Assembly (NCBI GenBank): GCA_015066715.1
Contig: SVNU01000011.1
Coordinates: 1 to 35,471 of the forward strand
Reading direction: 5' to 3'
Length of the DNA: 35,471 bases
Source: Ruminococcus sp.
GTDB taxonomy: Bacteria; Bacillota; Clostridia; Oscillospirales; Ruminococcaceae
This document shows, piece after piece, positions 1-6,637 of this stretch (positions within the stretch are counted from its first letter, which is position 1; each line of letters starts with the position of its first letter). The notes beneath the pieces were generated by a model. It did not search any database. It was not told the DNA's origin and worked only from the letters and a program-made list of their open reading frames with translations. Position numbers and translations under genes: made by a program.

Positions 1-311
1 AAACTCTGCAATGTGTATTTACAGGAAATCCAGGACATAATCTCCGTCTTGCTTTCGGTTATTGGGATCCGAATTATGTTGACACCGAAACGGGAAAAAC
101 AGGTAAATGGTTTAATGATGACAGTACATTTTTAGGTACATATGCCTTTGATGAAACAGGCAGAGCTACTGTTCCGATTTCTGTACCAACCGATGCCAAA
201 AGCGTGGAAATCATACTGTTTAATTACTATATAACTGATGAATCGGGCAATTCGGTTCAGCTTGACAAAGCTGAAGTGGGACTTGAAAAGATTATTGAAA
301 TAAATGAATAA
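1..311 (+). CDS. 3' end of a protein of unknown function
   Basis: An open frame runs from the left edge (first full codon at base 3) to a TAA at 309-311, giving about 102 C-terminal residues. The piece contains FGYWDPNYVDTETGKTGKW and ends VGLEKIIEINE. It is rich in aromatic, Gly, Asp and Thr residues, as expected of an extracellular beta-sandwich or carbohydrate-binding module, but I do not recognise the family. A strong terminator follows at 318-356, which supports this being a real gene end. The N-terminus and any catalytic domain lie outside the window, so no function is assigned. Confidence 0.7.
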   Translation, partial: TLQCVFTGNPGHNLRLAFGYWDPNYVDTETGKTGKWFNDDSTFLGTYAFDETGRATVPISVPTDAKSVEIILFNYYITDESGNSVQLDKAEVGLEKIIEINE

Positions 312-317
312 AAATAT

Positions 318-356
318 AATCCTTAATCTCAAATTTTAAGATTAAGGATTTTTCTT
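318..356 (+). terminator. Intrinsic terminator of the partial left-edge gene
   Basis: A perfect 12-bp stem (AATCCTTAATCT at 318-329 with AGATTAAGGATT at 339-350, 9-nt loop) is followed by TTTCTT. It starts seven bases after the stop codon of the partial gene. Confidence 0.85.
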
Positions 357-364
357 ATAACCAT

Positions 365-508
365 GTCGCAGATGTCCCCCCGCCTCTAGGCGGCGGGTTC
401 CATTCAGACTTTCAGTAGGAGAATAAATCTCCCACTGAAACCCTGAGGAGCAAAACTCCCTGCGACGGTTGCAATCGTCGCAACGTGATTAAGCGAGCTT
501 ATCACGTT
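365..508. other. Highly structured non-coding stretch, possible IS200/IS605-type end or RNA relic
   Basis: No ORF fits here, but nearly every base can pair. GTCGCAG at 365-371 can close with CTGCGAC at 460-466 around three hairpins: 380-393 (CCGCCT/AGGCGG), 410-440 (TTTCAGT-a-GGAGA with TCTCC-c-ACTGAAA) and 447-459 (GGAG/CTCC). A near-palindrome at 462-481 and a long stem at 482-508 (AACGTGATTAAG with CTTATCACGTT, one bulged T) follow. Clusters of subterminal hairpins, including a GC-rich one with a CCTCTAGG core, are typical of IS200/IS605-family ends and of the omega RNAs of TnpB elements, but no tnpA or tnpB is present. It could also be an uncharacterised small RNA. Strand and function are unknown. 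Confidence 0.45.
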
Positions 509-529
509 TTGCTCCGATTTTAATAAAGT

Positions 530-563
530 ATTTACAAACTCGGTTTAAAAACATTCCCCATGT
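530..563 (-). repeat. 34-bp sequence shared with 15096-15129 (copy A)
   Basis: On the minus strand ACATGGGGAATGTTTTTAAA is followed by a CG-GTTT-AAA stretch. The same 20 bases, with a similar continuation, recur at 15129-15096 minus, where they truncate an amidase gene. The core 541-563 matches 15107-15129 at 22 of 23 positions. It borders the structured stretch 365-508 and may be the conserved end of a mobile element. Confidence 0.6.
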
Positions 564-570
564 GGGGAAT
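547..570 (-). terminator. Terminator downstream of sfsA
   Basis: On the minus strand ATTCCCCA (570-563) pairs with TGGGGAAT (560-553) across a 2-nt centre and is followed by GTTTTT (552-547). It begins five bases after the sfsA stop. Its right arm and T-tract belong to the repeat at 530-563. Confidence 0.65.
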
Positions 571-574
571 ATAT

Positions 575-1267
575 TTAATCATGGTTACCGTTTATAATAC
601 AGTCAGTAATTTTAAGACTGTCTTCTTTGACTTCACATGGAAGATATAATATCTTAACACCATGTTTTACGGCATTTTCCATAGCTTCACCAAATTTTGC
701 ATGGGTTTCGATATTTGGCAAAACTTTTTTAATCTTCGGCATGGTAATGGCAAAGGCTATGTAACATTCATATCCCTGCTCTGAGGCCTTTGCAAGTTCG
801 TTCATATGCTTTACACCTCTTTCGGTTGGTGCATCGGGAAAATACCCCATACCGTCAATTTCAAGTGTACATCCCTTTACCTCAATAAATATTTTACGTT
901 CACCACATTCAAGATAAAAGTCAACCCTTGATTTTCCGTAGGTAAATTCCGGCTTTAAATATGTAATATCCGAAAATAATTCAGGTTTGCTATCAAGCCA
1001 TTCCTTTACTATCTTATTCGGAGCCTGACTGTCGATATTAACCAGACCTAAACTATCCTTATAAACAGCTATAAGGTCATATTTTGTTTTTCTGGTTGGA
1101 TTGTCCGATTTTTCAAGAATAACCTTACTGCCAGGCAGGAGCAGTTCTTTACACCTTCCTGTATTCTTGACATGAACTGTTTCGATATTTCCATTTATTT
1201 TCACATTAGCAATAAAACGATTGGGTCTTGAAATGAAAGTTGCCGTCTGTATATTTTTATATCGCAT
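575..1267 (-). CDS. sfsA: SfsA family DNA-binding/nuclease protein
   Basis: 230 residues, the usual length for SfsA (sugar fermentation stimulation protein). Family hallmarks are visible: VHVKNTGRCKELLLPG near residue 32, VDFYLECGERKIFIEVKG around residues 114-131, and GYFPDAPTERGVKHMNEL just after. The DFYL...EVKG pair is the PD-(D/E)XK-like acidic/Lys motif. In E. coli the protein was first linked to maltose gene expression and binds DNA; the cellular role in Firmicutes is unsettled. The start at 1267 has GGTGA about 8 bases upstream and a good promoter at 1286-1314. The gene is transcribed alone, divergently from the AAA-ATPase gene, and ends in its own terminator. Identification is firm; function is not. 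Confidence 0.93.
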   Translation of the reverse strand: MRYKNIQTATFISRPNRFIANVKINGNIETVHVKNTGRCKELLLPGSKVILEKSDNPTRKTKYDLIAVYKDSLGLVNIDSQAPNKIVKEWLDSKPELFSDITYLKPEFTYGKSRVDFYLECGERKIFIEVKGCTLEIDGMGYFPDAPTERGVKHMNELAKASEQGYECYIAFAITMPKIKKVLPNIETHAKFGEAMENAVKHGVKILYLPCEVKEDSLKITDCIINGNHD

Positions 1268-1285
1268 TTATTTATCACCAAATAT

Positions 1286-1314
1286 ATTATATCATATTAT
1301 TTCTGAAAAAACAA
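1286..1314 (-). promoter_or_regulatory. Sigma-A type promoter of sfsA
   Basis: On the minus strand TTGTTT (1314-1309), a 17-base spacer and a perfect TATAAT (1291-1286) lie 19 bases upstream of the sfsA start. Confidence 0.65.
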
Positions 1315-1332
1315 CTTTGATTATTTATACAC

Positions 1333-1361
1333 TTGATTTAAAACCAAAAAAATGATATACT
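1333..1361 (+). promoter_or_regulatory. Sigma-A type promoter of the AAA-ATPase gene
   Basis: TTGATT (1333-1338), a 17-base spacer and TATACT (1356-1361) precede the Shine-Dalgarno GGAGG at 1375-1379. Confidence 0.7.
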
Positions 1362-1387
1362 AATATAAGAGATTGGAGGCGGAGCAT

Positions 1388-2965
1388 ATGGGACTTTATT
1401 TAAATAAAAATAGTGTTGATTTTCAGATGGCAGTTAATTCGGATATATATGTAGATAAAAGTATGCTTATTCAGCAGACAAATAAAATAGTTAATACGGA
1501 ACAACGTTTTATTTGTATCAGCCGACCAAGAAGATTTGGTAAGTCAATAGCAGCAAACATGCTTACCGCCTATTACAGCAAAGGCTGTGACTCAAAGGAA
1601 CTTTTTGCACCATATAAAATATCACAGGCCGATAGCTTTGAAAAGCATCTTAACAAATACAATGTCATAAGCTTTGATATGCAGAAATTTCTTGTAAAAA
1701 CTAAGAGTGTTGAAGAAATGCTTGAAGAATTGGAAGAAGAAATACTTGATGAGCTTCTTGATGAACATCCAAAATTGGAAAAATACAAAAGACTTGATAT
1801 TTCAAAGGCTGTGGGAAAAATTTATGCTTCCACAGGCATACCTTTTGTATTTATCATAGATGAATGGGACTGCGTATTAAGATACTATTCTTCTGAAAGT
1901 GAGCAGAAGAAGTATCTTGACTATCTTTACGCTCTTTTCAAGGGACAGCCCTATGTTGCACTTGCATATATGACAGGTATTTTACCTATAAAAAAATACG
2001 GTGTACATTCTGCCCTTAATATGTTCAATGAATATTCTATGGAAGGTGCATATCCGTTTTCTGAATTTACAGGCTTTACTGAACAGGAAACAGAAGCACT
2101 TTGCAAACAGTATTGTATTGATGTAAACGAAACCAAAAAATGGTATAATGGTTATAATGTTGATGATATAGCGATATATAATCCTCGTTCTGTAACGGAA
2201 GCTTGCCGAAGAAAGAGATTTACAAATTACTGGTCAAAGACAGAAACATACAATGCCCTTAAAACTCCTATAAATCTTAATTATGATGGTCTTAAAGAAA
2301 AAATTGAAAAAATGTTTGCAGGAGAACATATAAAAATTGATACAGGTACATTTCAGAATGATATGACAAGTTTTAATTATGCTGATGATGTTCTGACGCT
2401 CCTTATTCATTTAGGTTATCTCACATACGATTTTGATACACAATCCTGCTATATACCGAACATGGAGGTGCAGCAGGAATTTGTCAGAAGTATTAAAGGC
2501 GGAGGTTGGGAGCCTGTTATCAATGCTATAAACCAGTCTGAAGAATGTCTGAAAGCCACACTTTCAGGCGACTCTGAAACTGTTGCCAGAATAGTTGAAC
2601 AGACACATCAGGAAAATACTTCTATTATCAAGTATAACGACGAAAACGCTCTTGCTTGTATAGTTACACTTGCTTTCTATACAGCAAGAAATCAGTACGA
2701 AATTATAAGAGAACTTCCGACAGGTAAAGGTTATGCTGATATAGCTTTTCTGCCAAGACCAAATGAAAATGTTCCTGCAATAGTGGTTGAACTCAAAAAG
2801 GAGCAGGATGCTTCAATTGCTCTTGAACAAATCAGAAACAGACAGTATGCTGAAAAGCTTCTTGATTACAGTGGTGAAATTATCCTTGTTGGAATAAATT
2901 ACACAACTGACCCGAGCACAGATTATAAGAAGCATACCTGTAAAATTGAAAGAATAACTAAATAA
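1388..2965 (+). CDS. AAA-ATPase with C-terminal PD-(D/E)XK nuclease-like domain
   Basis: 525 residues from the ATG at 1388, chosen because GGAGG at 1375-1379 lies 8 bases upstream; a TTG at 1373 would overlap that site. The N-terminal half is the AAA-ATPase-like family (PF09820 type): an atypical Walker A SRPRRFGKS with K52, and Walker B FVFIIDEWD with D158/E159. The C-terminal part (about 360-525) matches the PD-(D/E)XK domain usually fused to it (PF08011 type): D451 in GYADIAF, then E468-x-K470 in VVELKK, then QIRNRQY. Such proteins occur in many copies in gut Bacteroidetes and Clostridia; their role is unproven. The gene is monocistronic, with its own promoter and terminator. Family assignment is secure; a defence or genome-maintenance role would be a guess. 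Confidence 0.88.
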   Translation: MGLYLNKNSVDFQMAVNSDIYVDKSMLIQQTNKIVNTEQRFICISRPRRFGKSIAANMLTAYYSKGCDSKELFAPYKISQADSFEKHLNKYNVISFDMQKFLVKTKSVEEMLEELEEEILDELLDEHPKLEKYKRLDISKAVGKIYASTGIPFVFIIDEWDCVLRYYSSESEQKKYLDYLYALFKGQPYVALAYMTGILPIKKYGVHSALNMFNEYSMEGAYPFSEFTGFTEQETEALCKQYCIDVNETKKWYNGYNVDDIAIYNPRSVTEACRRKRFTNYWSKTETYNALKTPINLNYDGLKEKIEKMFAGEHIKIDTGTFQNDMTSFNYADDVLTLLIHLGYLTYDFDTQSCYIPNMEVQQEFVRSIKGGGWEPVINAINQSEECLKATLSGDSETVARIVEQTHQENTSIIKYNDENALACIVTLAFYTARNQYEIIRELPTGKGYADIAFLPRPNENVPAIVVELKKEQDASIALEQIRNRQYAEKLLDYSGEIILVGINYTTDPSTDYKKHTCKIERITK

Positions 2966-2970
2966 TATAA

Positions 2971-3009
2971 CAAGGCATTATCGTAATCCTGCGATAATGC
3001 CTTAAATTT
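2971..3009. terminator. Terminator between convergent ATPase and recombinase genes
   Basis: AAGGCATTATCG (2972-2983) pairs perfectly with CGATAATGCCTT (2992-3003), followed on the plus strand by AAATTTT. It sits 6 bases after the ATPase stop and overlaps the recombinase stop codon, so it can serve both convergent genes. Confidence 0.75.
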
Positions 3010-4573
3010 TCCAGTAGATATGTATTTCTCTGTCACCATTTTCAGACGTCTGTCCTATTTCAATAAATTCGATGAACTCATCGGCAACAGTACGGGTCAG
3101 CTCATGAAAATGAATGTATTTTTCTATAAGCTGATGTTGATTTTCAGAAGTCTGTATACGAAGACGGCTTTCTTCAAGTTTCTGTCTGATTTCTGCTATT
3201 CGATTATCAATATCTGTTTCTTCCAGAGCAATATGTTCACGAAATATTTTAAAATCATCAGCTGAAATAATTCCGTCAAGCTTATCCTTATACATCTGGG
3301 TAAGTCTGTTTTTAACAATTTCTTTTTGTGCAGTAAGTGAAGCAAGCTGTTTTTCTGTTTTTTTCGCCTGGTCTGTATAGACATCGGTAATATGGAGCTT
3401 ATCTTTCTGACAGTATTCCTCTATAAGAATATTAAGCTCATCAATAATTTTCTTTTCAAGTACTTTTCCGCTGATACTTTTGGTATTTGGACAGTTCATA
3501 GCACCTGTTTTATATGAAGCACACTGAAGGCTGTAATACTTTATCGTCTTTGACTTATTGTAATACACATTTCTCTTCATAGGTTTACCACACACAGCAC
3601 ATTTAACTTTACCCGACAAAGGCGAAAGAGTCATATCCGTACCGCTTGAACGAACCCGGCTCTTAATACGTTGTTGTGCAGATTCCCAGGTCTGACTGTC
3701 AATTATTGCCCGATGTGTATCGGGAATTCTTATCCACTTATCAGATGTAACATTTATTTTCTTTTTATTCTTATAGCTTACATTATGGGATTTTCCCTGT
3801 ACCAGCGTACCCGTATACATCTCATTACGCAAAATACTGCCAACTGTTGATTGCGTCCATAATCCTTTTGAACTGCTTGAATTGGCATTACAGTTGACGT
3901 AATTTGAACCTGTCTTTTGTTTATATGCAGAGGGGCTTAATATGCCTTCCTCGTTAAGCTTCTGCACAATTTTTCTGTAACCGTTACCACTTACAAACAT
4001 ATCAAAAATCATCTTAACCACATCTGCCGCATCTTCATCTATAACAAGGTGGTGCTTGTCATTTGGGTTAATTTTGTAACCATAAGGTGCAAATGAACCT
4101 ATAAACTGTCCCTGTTCACGCTTATACGAAAGGGTTTTACGGATTTTTGAGGAAATATCCTTTACATACATTTCGTTGTAGGCACTTGTAAACAGACGCA
4201 TTGTGCTGTAGCTTTCACTGTCAGAATCGGAATTATCTGCCACACCCACAAACCGTATGCCCCATTCGAGAAACTTATCATTGATATATTCTTCTATTAC
4301 AATTATATCACGGGAAAACCGTGACTGGTCTTTACATAAAACAATATCAATTTTTCCTTTCTGACAATCACCAAGCATACGTATAAACTCAGGACGGTTA
4401 CGGTCAACACCGCTGTATCCGTCATCACAGTATATGTCGTATATATCCCAGCCTCTTTCCCGGCAGTAATCACGAAGCATGGCTTTCTGATTATGTATAC
4501 TCTGACTGTCGTCGCATTTCATTTTGTCTCTGTCTTCTATGGACAAACGACAGTAAATCCCAACCTGCGGCAT
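3002..4573 (-). CDS. Large serine recombinase (resolvase/integrase type)
   Basis: 523 residues starting at the ATG at 4573, which is preceded by GGAGGTGAGG; the in-frame ATG at 4588 lies upstream of this ribosome site and is unlikely. Order: N-terminal resolvase domain (about 1-150) with catalytic Ser11 in YCRLS and the conserved CKDQSRFSRD near residue 80; the Recombinase domain (about 160-300, FAPYGYKINPND, GYRKIVQKLNEEGI); a zinc-ribbon (C325-x2-C328, C351, C361); and a coiled coil at about 400-475. All parts are intact, so it should be active. Such enzymes integrate and excise phages or conjugative and mobilisable elements, or act as transposases. No capsid, relaxase or conjugation gene is visible nearby. 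The 38-residue ORF just upstream is probably co-transcribed. Confidence 0.93.
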   Translation of the reverse strand: MPQVGIYCRLSIEDRDKMKCDDSQSIHNQKAMLRDYCRERGWDIYDIYCDDGYSGVDRNRPEFIRMLGDCQKGKIDIVLCKDQSRFSRDIIVIEEYINDKFLEWGIRFVGVADNSDSDSESYSTMRLFTSAYNEMYVKDISSKIRKTLSYKREQGQFIGSFAPYGYKINPNDKHHLVIDEDAADVVKMIFDMFVSGNGYRKIVQKLNEEGILSPSAYKQKTGSNYVNCNANSSSSKGLWTQSTVGSILRNEMYTGTLVQGKSHNVSYKNKKKINVTSDKWIRIPDTHRAIIDSQTWESAQQRIKSRVRSSGTDMTLSPLSGKVKCAVCGKPMKRNVYYNKSKTIKYYSLQCASYKTGAMNCPNTKSISGKVLEKKIIDELNILIEEYCQKDKLHITDVYTDQAKKTEKQLASLTAQKEIVKNRLTQMYKDKLDGIISADDFKIFREHIALEETDIDNRIAEIRQKLEESRLRIQTSENQHQLIEKYIHFHELTRTVADEFIEFIEIGQTSENGDREIHIYWKI

Positions 4574-4609
4574 TGACCTCACCTCCATAATAACTTTACA
4601 ATCTTTATC

Positions 4610-4726
4610 TTAAACTTTCTTTAACTGAATATTAAGAAGCTTTTCAATCTTTTCAGTTACAGCCTTTTTTAGCTCCTCATTTTTTGAAGTCCTGAATATA
4701 TTTTTTATATACACATTGTTCTTCAA
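4610..4726 (-). CDS. 38-residue small protein upstream of the recombinase
   Basis: Minus-strand ORF starting at TTG (4726) with a strong GGAGG seven bases upstream; it encodes a peptide starting MKNNVYIKNIFRTSKNEEL and ending NIQLKKV. It ends 36 bases before the recombinase start, which has its own strong Shine-Dalgarno site, so the two form a likely operon. The peptide is Lys-rich and predicted helical. I do not recognise a named family, although short ORFs in front of clostridial serine recombinases are common. An ATG three codons' worth of bases upstream is out of frame and closes at once, so the TTG start is an inference from the ribosome site. Confidence 0.55.
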   Translation of the reverse strand: MKNNVYIKNIFRTSKNEELKKAVTEKIEKLLNIQLKKV

Positions 4727-4824
4727 AACATTTCCTCCTCTCTTATAAATTTTATGTCTTTAAAAACATTAATATTACTTTTATATAATCAGCTGAAAAT
4801 TTAAATTAAAGCTCTAAAATAAGG

Positions 4825-4853
4825 TTGATTTTTTTAAAAAAATGTGTTATAAT
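4825..4853 (+). promoter_or_regulatory. Near-consensus promoter of the MATE-NRPS-PPTase operon
   Basis: TTGATT (4825-4830), a 17-base spacer containing T- and A-tracts, and a perfect TATAAT (4848-4853). Transcription would begin near 4860, leaving a leader of about 70 bases before the MATE gene. This rules out the ATG at 4842 as a start, because it lies inside the promoter. Confidence 0.8.
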
Positions 4854-4928
4854 CTATTTAATATTATTTACAAAATAAACAAAAAAACAGCAGAAACACA
4901 ATATTTTTTGAAAAAAGGAGCAATATCA

Positions 4929-6623
4929 ATGAGAATTTCCGCACTGGTTAATCAAAAATTCAAAGACTACTTTTTTCCCACTATACTTATGTCAGCGTCA
5001 GCCTCACTCAGTTTAATAGTCGACTCTGTAATTGTAGGAAATATACTTGGCAGTAATGAACTTGCTGCCGTAAATCTTATAATGCCGTTGTCATTGTGCT
5101 TTACAGCGATATGTGCTTTATTCGGGATAGGTTCATCAACCGCCATTTCTGTTTTCAAAGGAAAAATGGATCAGAAAAATACCAATCGTTGCCTGTCGCT
5201 TTCGGTAATCGCATGGGGATTTATAAGTATCATAACTATTCTTATCGGATTTTTTGCATCATACCCTATTTCAGTTTTTCTTAGCGGTTCCTCCGGACTT
5301 GACAGTATTGTTTACGATTACCTGAAGGTTTACCTTATTGGTTCTCCCTTTACATATGCAACACTTATTTTCCCTCACATAATAAAAATCGACGGTATGC
5401 CCAGACTTTCTTCTGTTTCACTTATTGTTTCAAATTCCACCAATCTTGTTATGGATATTATTTATATGAAATTTATGGAACTGGGAATTACGGGTGCTGC
5501 TCTTGCAACAATTACAGGTAATTTAATCGGAACATTGCTGTTAATCCTTTACTTTAAATCCAAAAGCAGAACAATCCGTTTTATTAAAATTAAATTTTCT
5601 GATATAAAGCTGTTCATTGATATGTTTAAATTCAGCATTTCATCCATATTTGGTCAGGGATTAATGTTTGCAAAAATCTGGATTTTCAATATGCTGGTTG
5701 CCTCTGCTGCAGGTCAGGCTGGACTTACTGCATTTTCAATATGTACATCATGTCTTTCATTTGTATCGATATTCATTGCAGGCGGTGCACAGACTATGAT
5801 ACCAATGATTGGTGCATTCAGCGGAGCAGATGACAACACCGCAATAAAATATACCCTCAAAAGAGCATTTATACTGGTTATATCATGCTGCATCGTTCTC
5901 ACACTTTTGCTGGAAATGTTTCCTGAAATTATTCTGAATATTTATGGTATAACCGACTCAGAAACTATGGCAATAGGAAAAACAGCTATCCGGCTGTTTT
6001 CACTTGCATTCTCATTTATCGGATTTAATTTCATGTTTATGTATTATACCCAGGCGAAAAAAATGCCGAATTTTTCAATGCAGATTTGTGCATTTGACGG
6101 ATTTGTATTTATAGTACCGCTTGGCATAATTTTTTCGAAGCTTTTAGGAGTTAACGGAATATGGCTTTCATATGTAATAAATGGTTTACTTGTAATTCTA
6201 TTTATAATTTTTAAAGCAAAATATGTTGTTAAAAAATCAGACGGCATACTTTATTCAATATTTATGTATAAGAAATCAAATGAAAACATATTTGAAATAT
6301 CTGTAAATGTTTCAGATGTAAGTGAAAAAAATAATGCTATAAATCTTATATCTGAACATATTGGCAAAAATGATACTGAAACAATACAACTCTTTGAATC
6401 TGTATTCAGTCTTTCAGAAGCATCTTACATTGAAAAAAAGTCAAACCCGAAGCAACATATAACAGATCTTATAGTTGATAACAATAAGATTTCATTTAAG
6501 GATGCAGGAAAGGATTACACTCTACTTTCCGATAAAACATTAATCGACAGATTAAAAACACTCAACAAAAACTATGAACATACTTCCATGATAGGAATGA
6601 ACTACTCAACATTAACTTTATAA
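4929..6623 (+). CDS. MATE family exporter with C-terminal GHKL/RsbW-like domain
   Basis: 564 residues from the ATG at 4929 (GGAG 8 bases upstream). Residues 1-450 form a MATE-type multidrug/metabolite exporter with about 12 hydrophobic segments; the start FFPTILMSASASLSLIVDSVIVGN resembles the first helix of the family, and similar sequence recurs in the second half. Exporters of this family are H+ or Na+ antiporters. After the last helix and a basic stretch, about 114 extra soluble residues follow. They end in KDAGKDYTLL and GMNYSTLTL, resembling the nucleotide-binding part and last strand of RsbW/SpoIIAB-type anti-sigma kinases, without clear N- and G-box residues. The gene lies 14 bases before the NRPS, so product export is the obvious role. 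The fused domain may be regulatory or degenerate. Confidence 0.85.
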   Translation: MRISALVNQKFKDYFFPTILMSASASLSLIVDSVIVGNILGSNELAAVNLIMPLSLCFTAICALFGIGSSTAISVFKGKMDQKNTNRCLSLSVIAWGFISIITILIGFFASYPISVFLSGSSGLDSIVYDYLKVYLIGSPFTYATLIFPHIIKIDGMPRLSSVSLIVSNSTNLVMDIIYMKFMELGITGAALATITGNLIGTLLLILYFKSKSRTIRFIKIKFSDIKLFIDMFKFSISSIFGQGLMFAKIWIFNMLVASAAGQAGLTAFSICTSCLSFVSIFIAGGAQTMIPMIGAFSGADDNTAIKYTLKRAFILVISCCIVLTLLLEMFPEIILNIYGITDSETMAIGKTAIRLFSLAFSFIGFNFMFMYYTQAKKMPNFSMQICAFDGFVFIVPLGIIFSKLLGVNGIWLSYVINGLLVILFIIFKAKYVVKKSDGILYSIFMYKKSNENIFEISVNVSDVSEKNNAINLISEHIGKNDTETIQLFESVFSLSEASYIEKKSNPKQHITDLIVDNNKISFKDAGKDYTLLSDKTLIDRLKTLNKNYEHTSMIGMNYSTLTL

Positions 6624-6637
6624 AGGAGACGATCGCT

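Noticed and set aside
132-332. 66-codon minus-strand ORF at the left edge
   Set aside because: It is antisense to the partial gene that ends at 311 and runs through that gene's terminator.
4842-4928. Upstream ATG that would lengthen the MATE protein by 29 residues
   Set aside because: It lies inside the promoter (before the -10 box), has no ribosome site, and the added residues do not fit the family; the ATG at 4929 has GGAG at the right distance.
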